Positions 1 through 10,530 of a DNA stretch of 64,000 nt are shown piece after piece. The number at the start of each line of letters is the position of its first letter. The stretch's first letter is position 1. The DNA is taken from assembly GCF_050003625.1 (NCBI RefSeq), contig NC_134397.1:272422070-272486069 (forward strand), in the 5' to 3' direction. The position numbers and the translations under genes are program-made. Under the pieces are notes generated by a model. The model searched no databases, was not told where the DNA came from, and was given only the letters and a program-made list of their open reading frames with translations. The DNA is from Haematobia irritans. Its lineage: Eukaryota > Arthropoda > Insecta > Diptera > Muscidae.

Positions 1-219
1 TAGAAAATTTTGTCAACATTTTATTTCTATAGAAAATTTTGTTAAAATTTTATTGCTATAGAAAATTTTGTCAACATTTTACTTCCATAGAAAATTTTTT
101 CAACATTTTATTTCTATAGAAAATTTTGTCAAGTTTTTATTTCTATAGAAAATTTTGTCAAAATTTTATTTCTATAGAAAATTTTGTCAAAATTTTATTT
201 CTATAGAAAATTTTGTCAA
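1..219. repeat. 29-bp minisatellite
   Basis: About seven and a half tandem copies of a 29-bp unit (first unit TAGAAAATTTTGTCAACATT and on). Each unit contains the palindrome TTCTATAGAA. The same unit recurs at 7600-8540, 21240-21450 and 63340-63535, always next to type-A DINE-like sequence, so it is an internal array of that family. Confidence 0.85.
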
Positions 220-460
220 ACTGAATTATATACGCACTTAATCGGCTTTTTTTTTTGTTTAATATATCCCCTTTATGGACTAACTTACAATTTAGAAGAC
301 AGTGTTAAAAAGTTTTACGATACCTTGCCATCGGCAAGTGTTATCGCAACCCAAGTAATTCGATTGTGGATGACAGCCTTTAGTAGAAGTTCCTACGCAA
401 TCCATGGTGGAGGGTACATAAGATTCGGCCTGGCCGAACTTACGGCCGCATATACTTGTT
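1..460 (+). mobile_element. DINE-1/Helentron-like element, 3' part (type A)
   Basis: The window opens inside a non-coding element. It starts with a 29-bp minisatellite, followed by a unique stretch ending in the type-A terminus: GGTGGAGGGTACATAAG, a hairpin built from TTCGGCCTGGCCGAA, and CTTGTTT near 458. The same terminus recurs at 57590-57645 and, inverted, at 48541 and 49133. A subterminal hairpin and the lack of terminal inverted repeats fit rolling-circle-derived DINE-1/Helentron-like elements. The element carries no protein; the 5' half lies outside the window. Confidence 0.6.
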
Positions 461-684
461 TTTCATTAAATTTGGGACAAAAAATTTGTATTTTTTTTTT
501 CAAAATATCACAAAATTTTTCATTCATATCTAAAACACTGAATTCGGTTCACACCTTAATGGTGGGCATCCGTCTTATCACACGCCCTTGTTAAATTCAT
601 CACTAATTTTGCACCACTTCTGGATCCAAAAAGAACATTTTCACAACTTTTTTGATGACGCTTGTTTTGCTTGGGTCCTAAAGA

Positions 685-790
685 TAGTATTGAAACCCTG
701 GACAGACAAACAGTTCGACCATAGACCATGGACATTCCAGCAGGACTCAGCATTATCGCTCACCGCACATTGGCTACCGGATCTCTCTCT
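685..790 (+). pseudogene. Tc1/mariner-superfamily transposase fragment (WTFQQDS type)
   Basis: Thirty-odd codons read LKPWTDKQFDHRPWTFQQDS. This resembles the stretch around the second catalytic aspartate in a Tc1/mariner-like transposase group with the motif RRPWTFQQDSAPSH. Two other relics of the same group lie at 51780-52150 and 60560-61262. The frame degrades on both sides and no ends were found, so this is a fossil. Confidence 0.45.
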
Positions 791-909
791 TTTGAAAATT
801 ATCACCCGGTTAGCAGTAAAAATAGCAAATTTTCCCTTCTGGCGTAGTGGACCAAAATTCCGCACAGCCACTTTCGTGCAGCTTTGTCATCGGTTTAGAG
901 GCCCATAAT

Positions 910-2185
910 TCGTGCCAAATGTAGCCAATTCGAACAAATCTAAAGTGATTCCAAAATTTTATGTTATTTTCGTATTTTTTGCTTTTGAATGAAAAAATTA
1001 AAAATATAGCGCTTTACTTTGCTACGCTATATCTCAGCCACTATTGTATGCCTCTATAGAAAATATTTCTTTAAGTTCCACAAATAAGCCTCTAAAAGAG
1101 ATGAGAAGAAAATAAATATTGTAAATTACTCCTAAACTTTCACCATAAGTCTTCAGTTTTTTTCCATACATTTTGTTCCGTCCGATCTTATCCCATTGAA
1201 ATGTGTGTCTTAATAAAATTTAAGTTTTTTCAATGCATGATTTTGAATTTTTTTGTTTTAATATTTTTCTTGTGCTTTAGACATAAACCTCTGGACAAAA
1301 GTTGTTATCAAGCCATACATATTCGTATTTTTTGTGAATCCTGGCAAACACCAAGTGACCAACAGTATTTTTTTTATAAATTTATGGGTCTTAGGTGTAT
1401 GTGTGTTAAATACACAGTAAGAAAGAGAGAGGGAGAGAGAGGGTGAGAGAAAGGAGTTAGAGTCTCTGTATGTGTTAGGCTTCTATAACTTAAATTGTTT
1501 TATTTCACTTTGTCTTCATGTGTGTGTGTGTTTGTGTGCGTGTGTAATGTTGGAATCTAAATCCGTAAAGTAAAATTTAAAGTAATTCTTAAAATAAAAA
1601 AAGCTACAATACTTTAAATTCCTTTGTTTTCCATATAGTGTCCAGTGTTTGGTTGATAAATATAAGGATATATAATAAAATTTATCCTTTTTACTAAACT
1701 AACATACATATTTCGACATTAAAGACTTAATTGATGCTCGACCCAATGTAATTTTCTACCTTTATTTTTGTTATGTTTTTGTTTGTGAGAATGTTTTATT
1801 TCTATATATCTTAGGAGATTGTAAAATAACTGAAAGAAAACAAACTACAAAGCAATTCTATTAAACGACTTGTGAAAACATTTGCATTTGCATGCTTATT
1901 TATATTAGAAAATTATACAGATTTTCCATAGAATACTCAGGATTGTGTGGTTATTTACAATAGCCCTGTTATGAAAATTCTTCTACAACTTAAAGGTATA
2001 AAATGTATTTAATATTGTTTTTTTGTTTGTTATAGCATTTTATATAGTTATATATTATTTTATACAAATAGTTTAAAAAGACTGGAGATTAAAATTAAAA
2101 CGAAACCGAACGCAAATGTCAGCTTAACAAATCGTTTTAAAACAGATAAGATATAGCCTAAGTTGTTGTAACAGTTTATTGTGAT
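910..2185. other. No gene seen; AT-rich with simple repeats
   Basis: AT-rich sequence with a GA-rich run near 1420-1450 and a GT-rich run near 1518-1545. Only short chance frames are present. No splice-site-flanked coding stretch or recognisable repeat family was found. Confidence 0.5.
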
Positions 2186-2216
2186 CTCATCCATTTCATG
2201 TTATACGCTTGGTACA

Positions 2217-3950
2217 TCAGCTTGTTGGCAGATCAAGGAACTCTGCGACTAAGATGGGGTGTGTCCAGAGTGATCTGGTGGTAAGTCGGGTTGGTTTGGC
2301 TGGGCAAGAGAAAAGATGACGCGTGTCGTGTGGCCCTTGGTTGCAAATTGGACAAACGTCAGCTACGCTGCTATCAATCACCGATAAGTAGGAATTGAGG
2401 CGGCTGCACTTGCCTGGTCTTAATTGGGCCAAAACTACCCTAGTCTGCCGTGGGAGGTCTCTTTCCTCCGGTGCTATGGGCGGTGGTCGGACTTCAAGAA
2501 CAGGATTAACCTTGTAGCTTCTCACCGCTTCAGCTACAGTATCCTCATGAATCCTGTTCAAACCTGCCTGGTACGCTGCTTGATCTAGAGGCTCTCTTTT
2601 ATAGCGCTGGATCTCGCGCTCTAGATTATGTATATCAACCCTTACGTTCCTGGGTGGTGGTTGTGTATCCATAAGATGGTGGTTTGGATGATTACTGCGA
2701 TAACAACCCAGGAGATACTGCTTTGACAACATGTAGTTGTGTCTTCGCACAGGGATGATCTTTGTCTCCACATAAAGGTGATCCAGGGGTGTGCTGCGGA
2801 GACACCCAGTCGCAGTTCTAAGAGCAGCGTTCTGGCAGGTTTGTATGTTATTCCACTGCGTATCACTGGTCTGCGGTGTCCACACTGGCGCTGCATAGTT
2901 TACCACTGACCGGCCAATTGCCTTATAAGTAGTTAGCAAGGTTTCTTTGTCCGCACCCCAAGTACTGCCGGCAAGTGACTTGAGGACCTTGTTTCTACCA
3001 CGGAGCTTATTACAAATTGCAGTGGCATGGGCAGATGACCTAAAAAGGCTGTCGAATGTGACCCCAAGAATCTTGGGGTAATTTGTGGTCGGAATTATTA
3101 CTCCATCGACTCTGATATTCTACTGCCTGCGTACTTCTGCCGTCCATGTAGTAAATAGTGTGGCTGAGGATTTGGTGGGGGATATCCTCAAGTTTCTCGC
3201 AGTGAAATAACTGGTAAGATTAGCTATGTAGACGTTCAACCGATCGCAAATGTCATCAACATTGGGCCCAGATGCCAAGATTGTACAGTCATCCGCTTAT
3301 GATACAATCTCGACGCCGTCAGGAGGGGGTGGAATCGAGGACATGTAGAGCTTAAACAGTGCCGGAGATATCACCCCACCTTGGGGAACTCCCTGTTTAA
3401 CTATACGCGGTCTTGACTTTCTGTCCCTGAATTCCACGTACGACTGGCGTCCACACATATAATTCAGCACCCAACGCTTCGCTCCTGTCGGTAGGGACGT
3501 ATTCTCGATGTCCTCAAATAATGTGGCATGGTGGACCGTATCGAATGCTTTCGATAGGTCAAGCGCCACGAGGACCGTCCTATGACACGGCCTGGGCTGG
3601 TTAAGTCCCTTATTAATATGTGTCGAAATGGCATGTAAGGCTGTTGTCGTACTATGTACCTTACGGAATCCATGTTGATGGTGGGCAGCTGGAAAATTCT
3701 CCACAAGGCTGGGGAGGAGTAATGCCTCAAGTGTCTTGGCTACTGGCGAAAGAAGGGATATCGGTCTGTACGATTCACCTTTGCTCGAATCTTTGCCCGG
3801 TTTCAGTAGTGGAATCACCCTTCCCATTTTCCAGACATCGGGTATAATGTGTGATTCCAAAGACAAATTGAGGAGTCTGGTCAGGTACTCAACTCCCAGT
3901 ATTCCCAGATGCTTCAGCATTAGCATTGAAATTCCGATAAATCTGGCGAA
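2217..3950 (-). pseudogene. LINE reverse transcriptase, broken at the catalytic YADD box
   Basis: Reverse-transcriptase motifs are clear: PDVWKMGRVIPLLKPGKD, YRPISLLSP, HGFRKVHST, VALDLSKAFDTVHH and QGVPQGGVISPALF. At the active-site box the minus strand reads GTA TCA TAA GCG GAT GAC, so the tyrosine of YADD is a stop codon (TAA, near 3297-3299). Reading continues in other segments (TTWTAEVRRQ, then a stop, then NIRVDGVI) to a final 240-codon frame from 2939 to 2217 that holds a CPICNQGPHDTRHLFSCP knuckle, typical of the C-terminus of these proteins. The copy cannot make an active enzyme. Confidence 0.85.
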
Positions 3951-3954
3951 CTGC

Positions 3955-4600
3955 TGCAGTCACCCATAATTCTCGTGGGGGCCTCTTCGTTCACCGTGCA
4001 AAATGTGGAGTCGTCTATCTGATCTGCCAAAGCTATGCCCCTCTGGTCATTACCCAGGAGAGAATGCCAAAGTTCATGGTGGGCATTAAAATCTCCTAGA
4101 ACCAATCGGTTATGCCCGCTCAACAACCACTCAATGTTTGGGCTATAACCTGGAGCACAGCTACCAACCGGCGGTATGTACACATTGTATAGCTCTATCT
4201 CGGCAGCCCCACACTTAACTGCTACCCCCTAAACTTCCCTGTACGGGTCATTAGTGTCTAGCACAAGCGTGATAGGTCTATACTGCACGTAACGGTGTAA
4301 TATGAAAGCCAGGCCACCACCTCCATTTCTTGTGCGATCCTTCCATAGGACACTGTACCCATCACAATGTCATAGGCTGCAGGTGGGATTCAGCTTTGTT
4401 TCCTGGATCGCCGCGACCCTTATCCTTTTCCGATTCATAAAGTCTACGATCTCACTAATCTTACCACGGAGCCCGTTGCAATTAAATTGCAAAAATGATG
4501 CACTCTCCGGAACTGGTACAACAATATTCGGTGTAAGATGCTGCGGCGGAGAATATTGTTGTGCGGGAGAAGTCGGTGGGGTCACATAATCAGATGACCC
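3955..4600 (-). pseudogene. LINE endonuclease domain
   Basis: Motifs of the exonuclease III-like LINE endonuclease appear in order: LQFNCNGLRGK, then AAIQETKL, RNGGGGLAFILH, VYIPPVGS, and LVLGDFNAHHELWHS. These domains nick target DNA to prime reverse transcription. In-frame stops interrupt it near 4370 and 4230. The last visible motif SSSPDLS runs straight into reverse-transcriptase sequence (SMLMLKHLG), so the C-terminal end and linker are deleted. Confidence 0.8.
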
Positions 4601-4610
4601 ACTGCTGCTG

Positions 4611-4850
4611 TCATTGGCACAGCATCCTGCCACGAAGTTGACTATACTCCCGCAGCGATGTTAGTCGGGAGCAGTTCCGGAAGTGCACCCATTCCATGCA
4701 CCGGTTACACCTCACCGAAACCGAGCGATGGTGAATTCGATTTCGGCAGACGGCACAGTACCATGGTCCGGGGTTTTCCTCTATCCCGGGTCGGACCAAA
4801 AGCAGGCGGAGAAGGTTCCCCGGGATGCACCTTCTCCAACACGAAAAAAC
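4611..4850 (-). pseudogene. LINE N-terminus: 2A-like peptide and PHD-like zinc finger
   Basis: In the open frame the sequence reads NLLRLLLVRPGIEENPGP, followed at once by WYCAVCRNRI and further Cys/His residues (CNRCMEWVHFRNC). A leucine-rich run ending in xExNPGP is the signature of 2A-like ribosome-skipping peptides, which are known at the N-terminus of several non-LTR retrotransposons. The usual Gly-Asp before (V/I)ExNPGP is Pro-Gly here, so activity is doubtful. The Cys pattern resembles a PHD-type finger. There is no ATG in this frame close to the motif; the natural start was probably near 4978 in another frame, before a frameshift. The frame stops at 4611. Confidence 0.65.
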
Positions 4851-5046
4851 GGACGAGACAACACGTACACTGAGGTGGCAGCCGCTGGCCGATGGCTTGT
4901 ATCCATCGGGTCAATCCAGTGCGTAGAACCCGCCGCCGTGGGATTGCTAAGTAGAGAACCCTTTTGTAATATTATCAAAAGAAGGATAACAAGTGTAATA
5001 TTATCATACGTGCCAAGGGGGAACTTCTATTGTATCATTGATTGTA

Positions 5047-5701
5047 CACTGAAAAAAATATTGTCGTGGGGTCAAAGATTTCATGTCTTTAAAATACGAA
5101 TGCAAAATTTGCTTAGCATAGAAGACACATTTCTCTAATATAAAGTTTTTTTCCTAGTCCAAAAGTCGATAAACTTTTCAATGAAGTCGTATTGTCCTTA
5201 TAATTAAGTGATTTCACTTAAAAATGGGTATCATAACATGAAAGAAAAAATATTTGGACTAAGGTCAACTTGACTTTAATAATTCAGAAAAATTCTTTAA
5301 AATTAATGAAATTGTCTTTAAATTTGTTGTCTTTTTGCATCTTGACTACAAAGCAAAAAATCGTTCAAATATAGGACATGTTTTTCAACACTTTATTTTA
5401 AAGACGTTTTTTACTTGAAACATAGCATAATTTCTACTGGAAGTGGAGTCTGAATTTGGAAAATAAAGTTGTTGTTAACTCGTTTTTAAAAGGCTTTGAT
5501 AGCATATAAAGAAAAAAGCTGAAAAAGCGAAAAATTAAAATTTGCTTCCTAGAAGCAAGTACACAAAACCCAAATTTAAAAGAGAATTGTGTCTTAAAAG
5601 TATCCTTACTTGTATTCTCCGCTTCTTTGGCTCGAAATCAATACCAATATTTTTAAAGTAAAGACAAAATCTTTGGAACCGGACATGCTTTTTTTTCAGT
5701 G
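5047..5701 (+). mobile_element. MITE, family D (CACTG ends, TA duplication)
   Basis: Inverted termini CACTGAAAAAAA and TTTTTTTCAGTG are flanked by TA on each side (5045-5046 and 5702-5703), as for Tc1/mariner-superfamily elements. The 655-bp interior has no coding capacity. Related copies or parts lie at 6424-7592, 48300-48440 (and its duplicate), 51375-51550, 55154-55416, 55504-55670 and 55769-55960. Confidence 0.7.
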
Positions 5702-6423
5702 TAACCTGAATCTATTTTCGTATCAAATATTTACTTGCTAAATTGTGTCAATAATCCAATTATTTTCTATTGTTCTAGAATAACATATGTTCTCTACTCC
5801 GTCCGATTGTATTCGATTTCTTATTTTTTTAAATTTCTTGTGAATAATGTAAATAGCTTTGATTTTAGCATTTAATATTTAATAAAAGACCATACCTCGG
5901 TTTCATTTATTATGAATACCTGAATTTAATTGGTTTAATTTGTAATATGCTAATTGATGCTGTGACTTAAACACGTTACATAACTTCCATTGGAATGTAA
6001 TTTTAATTGTCCTTTAATGAAATTCTTCCAGTTAATTAACAAAAACAAGAAACACCTCAAATTCTTTCGTATTTGTGTATGTGTGTGTGTGTGTAAGATG
6101 TACATCTTGTTAATGGCGGAAATGAATTCGTTAAAGGTTTTAAAATTTAAGAAGTAGACAAATAATTCTTATAAAACAAAAATTAATAAAAATAATATAC
6201 TTTTGAATTCAGTTCTTAATCGGAGTTTATAAATAATTATGAACCGATATGAACTAATTTTCGCACGGTAATATGAGAACCAAATTTCAAGCCTCTCGGA
6301 TAAAATCTGTTCCAGCTTGAGTCTTCTTTTATAAGGGGTCTATGGACTAATAGGGCACCACGTACAGGGTTGCGACGGTTGGTAGAATTCTACCACAAAT
6401 GATAGATTTATTACTGTTTTGTA

Positions 6424-7592
6424 CACTGACAACAAAAAAAAAAATATTGTCGTAAAACCAAAGATTTTAAAATACGAATGCATTTTTTGCTTAACATATA
6501 AAGTTTTTTCCTTGGACGAAAGACGATGAACTTTTCTATAAAGTAGTTTTTTCCTTATAATTAAGTGATCCAAATTAAAAATGGGTATCTTAAAATGAAA
6601 GAAAATTTTGTTTGACTAAGGTCAACTTGTCTTTAATAAAAATTCTTCAAAATTAAAGAAATTGTCTTTAAATTTATTGTATTTTTGCGTCTAGAAAACA
6701 AAACAAAAAAGCGTTTAAAAATACACGCACAGAAAAAACATGGTTGCCGCATCCATTTAATGCTTATCTAGAGTATGTAATTGTCGCGAAAACCATATAT
6801 TTTGTCTTTGTAAAAATAATTTTCGAGCGGAAAAAATATATGCTGGCAATAAGCATTTAAATTGTTCTCAAATGCCGCAAACATGTTCTATTATTTAAAT
6901 GATAGAATTTGAGACCATTACATGGTCGGGAAAATCATTTACCTGACCATTCAATTTATTAACTTTTTTTGCAGCAAAAAAAGTATTTTTATAGGTTACG
7001 TATAGACATGTCTAGAACCAGTCGTGTTTTTTCATAAAGATCAAAACATTTTAGGTTGTGACCATGTTCTTTTAATTGGAAGAAAACCATTTTTGACGAA
7101 CACCATAACATTTTAGATCGTGACCATGGTCTTTTAATTGAAACAAAATTCTTTTTATCCATATAATAACGTTTTAGATGAGGACAATTTTATTTGTCTT
7201 AGAAGCATGTTCACAGGTGAAAATGTTACATGGTCGCCGCAAAAATAGCTCCTATCATATTATTTTGCTCTTCGAATATGATTGTGACAATTATGTTCCT
7301 TCTCTGCGTGTAGTAGACGTTTTTCAACACTTAATTTTAAAGACGATTTTTACTTGAAGTCGAGTCTCAATTTGAAAATTTAAGTTGTCGTTAACACGAT
7401 TTTAAAGGACTTTAATTGCACATGAAGAAAAAGCATGAAGAAAAAAATTAAAATTTGCTACCTAGAATCAAGTACGCAAAACTTAATTTAAAAGACAATT
7501 CTTCAATTATCAGCTTTTTTGGCTCGGAATCAATACCAAAATCATAAGTGTAAAGACAAAATCTTTCGAACCGGACATGCTTTTTTTTAGTG
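6424..7592 (+). mobile_element. MITE family D, interrupted by a second MITE
   Basis: The left end CACTGACAACAAAAA and right end TTTTTTTAGTG are flanked by TA. The interior matches the copy at 5047-5701 up to 6721 and from 7313 on. The intervening 590 bp are another TA-flanked element. The D element itself sits inside type-A sequence, since TTGGTAGAATTC occurs on both sides (near 6380 and 7598). Confidence 0.7.
6724..7310 (+). mobile_element. Nested MITE, family E (CACGC ends)
   Basis: Ends are CACGCACAGAAAA and the inverse TTCTCTGCGTG, with TA on each side (6722-6723, 7311-7312). Inside are two diverged units beginning GTGACCATG(T/G)TCTTTTAATTG about 70 bp apart. No coding frame. A partial relative is at 31430-31655, which ends TTCTCTGCGTG. 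Confidence 0.65.
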
Positions 7593-7594
7593 TA

Positions 7595-8700
7595 GATTGG
7601 TAGAATTCTTGATGTTGTGGTAGATTTTGCAAAATATCCATCTCAACAAATTTTCTATAGAAGTGTTGAAAAAATATTATAAAGTAAAATTTTGACAAAA
7701 TTTTCTATAGAAATAAAATATTGACAAATTTTTCTATAAAAATAAAATGTTGACAACATTTTCTATAGAAATAAAATTTTGACAAATTTTTTTTTAGAGG
7801 AAAATGTAGTATATAAAACAAAATTTTGATAAAATTATCTATAGAAATAAAATTTTGACAAAAATTTCTATAGACATAATTTTCTATAAAAAAATTGATA
7901 AAATTTTCTATAGAAATAAAACTTTGACATAATTTTCTATAGAAATGTTGAATAAATACTATAAAATACAATTTTGACAAAATTTGCGATAGAAATAAAA
8001 TATTGACAAAATTGTCTATAGAAATTAAATTTTGACAAAATGTTCTATAGAAATAAAGTTTTGACAACATTTTCTATAGAAATAAAATATTGTTAATATT
8101 AATAAATTTTCTATAAAAATAAAATTTTTAAATTTTTTTTTTTTATATAGGAAAATGTAGTATATAAAGTATATAAGCTAAAATTTTTTATAGAAATAAA
8201 ATTTTGACAAATTTTCTATAGAAATAAAATTTTGAAAAAATTTCTATAGAAATAAAATTTTGTCAAAAATTTTTATAGAAATAAAATTTTGAAATAATTT
8301 TCTATAAAAAAAAAATTGACAAAATTTTCCATAGAAATTAAATTTTGACAAAATTTTCTACAGAAATAAAATATTGAATAAATACTATAAAATACAATTT
8401 TGACAAAATTTGCGATAGAAATAAAATATTGACAAAATTTTCTATAGAAATTAAGTTTTGACAAAATGTTCTATAGAAATACAATTTTGACAAATTGTTC
8501 TGTAGATATAAAATATTGACAACATTTTCTATTGAAGATTTTTTGTTTGGTTACTTTTTGGTAGAATTTTCTCCAAATTGTGGTAGATTATTTATGGCTC
8601 GAGTGGCAACTGTGATCACGTACCAAATTTCAACCAGATCGCATGAAATTTGATCTGTGGAAGCTATACTTAAAAGTGGACCATTAGCAACGCCATCCGA
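7595..8700. repeat. 29-bp minisatellite array plus type-A remnant
   Basis: About 950 bp of the TTCTATAGAAATAAAATTTT-type unit, with many point changes and some shortened units. From about 8550 it passes into a short piece with GGCTCGAGTGGCAAC and ACCAAATTTCAACCAGATCG, which is type-A DINE-like core sequence. Reading frames here are chance runs of F/Y/I/N and are not genes. Confidence 0.8.
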
Positions 8701-8939
8701 CCTACACTGAAAAAATATTTAAGTAATATTAAATATTACGCAACCTTTTTTTGGGATGCCCAATTTACACAATATTAAAGACAAATTCCTTGATTTCTTA
8801 ATGAAATTTTACTTGAAATAAAGCTTACAATCTTTGCTTAAAAATATTAATAAATTTAGATAATGAAAAAATTTTATTCAGGACTAATCCATTAAATCGA
8901 TGCTTTGAGTGCTCAAAACTGTAGTTGTTTGTTCTGCGT

Positions 8940-9050
8940 TGTTCTAGTTGCACGAGTGAAGAGAGAAGTTCACCATTGTGGTATCACAATTGACTGAATA
9001 GCCTAAGTGACCCTGAAATATCGGGCTGCCGCTATACCTAACCTAGTGGC
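8940..9050 (+). mobile_element. SINE 3' fragment
   Basis: The sequence GAGAGAAGTTCACCATTGTG through GGGCTGCC and CCTAACC matches the 3' third of the tRNA-derived SINE seen complete at 24712 and 50507. The 5' part is missing. Confidence 0.65.
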
Positions 9051-9444
9051 ACGAGTGCGTCATGTCCAGTTACCGCCCCAAAAAAAAAGCGATTATTAGA
9101 TTTTGTTGGCTCATCTTGAAACACCTCTACACGCAAAAAAAAATAATTCTTTCCTCCCAAACGAAATTTTAGACAAACAAAGTTCGTTTCTCATTTGCTT
9201 TTCGCTGTAAGGAAGTGTATTTGGAAGAAAAGTATATATTTTTTGTGATAAACGTTTATTCTTTTCCAGGATGTAAAAACAATTTGAAAAAGACAAACTC
9301 AAAAAAAAAAAATTTTTTTTGCTAATTGCATTTTCCCTCACATCTTTCTCACATCCACGAGGTTTTTTAGTTAACACCTTTTCCTGTAATACCAACAATG
9401 TAGAAGAAATTATACGATTTTATAAATTTTTAAAATTTGTTCAC

Positions 9445-9515
9445 CTTTCGAATGGACGGAGAATCGAACCGCGGACCATGCACTTTGTAAGCCAACACAC
9501 TAACCACTGAGCTAT
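9445..9515 (-). other. tRNA-like Pol III module (A)
   Basis: On the minus strand TAGCTCAGTGGTTAGTG is a good internal A box and GCGGTTCGATTCT a good B box, about 30 bp apart. Acceptor-stem pairing is not evident and no CCA-ready end is seen, so it is tRNA-derived repeat sequence rather than a working tRNA gene. A shortened relative is at 53485-53525 and a relic at 14200-14260. Confidence 0.5.
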
Positions 9516-9635
9516 GTACCTGTTATGGTCATCAATAGATAAATATCCATATAAGTTATATTTATATAGCATAGCTTGCGGCGCCCACGAAGCGAATAAA
9601 CAAAGTTTATTTACCAGAAACAAACATTTAGTTTG

Positions 9636-9710
9636 GCACCGTGGAGCAGTGGTTGCTACGTCCGACTTGCATGCCAAGGGTCGTGGGTTCGATCCCTGCT
9701 TCGACCAAAG
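9636..9710 (+). other. tRNA-like Pol III module (B)
   Basis: TGGAGCAGTGGTTGCTACG (A-box-like) and GTGGGTTCGATCCCTGC (B box) lie in normal tRNA spacing on the plus strand. A thymine run (CAAAGTTTTTTTG) follows directly and could end Pol III transcription. It points away from the module at 9445-9515, leaving about 120 bp between them. The same head-to-head pair occurs inverted at 53318-53525. Confidence 0.5.
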
Positions 9711-10110
9711 TTTTTTTGTTTTTTGTTTTACATATATTACAGATATGTTCGGAAGATTCCGAAAAAATGTTCAACATTACATTGTAGTATATTAAATTTT
9801 GAACTGTAAAATATGTCTTATTAAAGACCTAAAGTCAGAAAAGAACAGTGTTTGATATAAACGGAATGGACTGTGTTGTTGTTTCAAAAATAACTTTTTT
9901 TTATTGAAAAAATAAAAATTTTGTAACAAACGATTTTTTTTGGTGATAAAAGTTTAAAATTTTCGAAGCAATTCAAAAAACTCTAACACACGTTTTCCAA
10001 ACGTTTTTTTTTCTTTGCGTGTACAGTCGACTTTTGGGCTCATACGCGTTCAATTCAATTCAAAAAACTCAAACACACGTTTTCCAAACGTTTTTTTTCT
10101 TTGCGTGTAC

Positions 10111-10530
10111 AGTCGACGGCTCATACGCGTAGATCCACGATTCGTCACTTGTCACAATGTCATAGACGCGTTTCCATGGATCATAGTAGCGTATTTTTGA
10201 CAAATCGGCACGTGTTTTTTAACCAATTGACAAATTGTGCGAACAGATTTTTGACGCTCAAATGTTCATTTAATGTATGCTAGTCCCATTAATGCCTAAG
10301 GTAGTCTCAATCTCACGACATGATCTCGTGACGATCTTGCAATATCAGTTGGCGAACAGCATCTATGGTTTCCATAACAAAAACACATTTTTGACGACCT
10401 TCTCGATATAAGCCTTTGAGTGAACTACCGCCATGGATGAATTAACCATGCCATCGATCATTGACGGCGCTTCATAGCCAGAAATTGAAGTAATTTAATG
10501 TTGAGTTAACGCACTTCGAGAGTTGTATGT
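10111..10530 (-). pseudogene. mariner transposase relic (family G), 5' half
   Basis: Reading on the minus strand, pieces such as GATGAATCGTGGATCTACGC-like sequence, the helix-turn-helix region and the untranslated leader of a DD34D-type mariner are recognisable but full of shifts. It continues left of the MITE at 9092-9128, so the mariner predates the MITE. The other copies are at 11449, 13060, 24228, 28423 and 45561. Confidence 0.55.

Larger units (their letters stand above)
2190..4990 (-). mobile_element. Non-LTR retrotransposon (LINE), decayed, internally deleted
   Basis: On the minus strand the order is a 2A-like motif plus cysteine-rich finger (near 4800-4650), an apurinic-type endonuclease (4600-3955) and a reverse transcriptase with a C-terminal Cys/His knuckle (3950-2217). 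This is the layout of Jockey/CR1/LOA-like insect LINEs; I cannot fix the clade. The region is clearly richer in G and C than its surroundings. It has several frameshifts and stops, and a deletion that joins the endonuclease directly to the reverse transcriptase near 3940-3960, removing the usual linker of well over a hundred codons. The left end reads AATAAACTGTTACAACAAC on the minus strand; no poly(A) or target duplication was confirmed. Confidence 0.85.
9130..10021 (+). mobile_element. TA-flanked MITE (family I) carrying two divergent tRNA-like modules
   Basis: Termini CACGCAAAAAAAAATAATTC and TTTTTTTTCTTTGCGTG are flanked by TA at 9128-9129 and 10022-10023. The element interrupts a mariner relic: GGCTCATCTTGAAACACC just left and CAGTCGAC with GGCTCATACGCG just right are neighbouring parts of that mariner. 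The core holds a minus-strand tRNA-like unit (9445-9515) and a plus-strand one (9636-9710). The right terminus plus flank is duplicated once with an 87-bp offset (to about 10112). Confidence 0.65.

Noticed and set aside
1..219. CRISPR-like regular array
   Set aside because: Units are contiguous 29-bp repeats with no unique spacers, in a fly genome.
4683..5138. 151-codon plus-strand frame
   Set aside because: Antisense shadow of the LINE N-terminal region.
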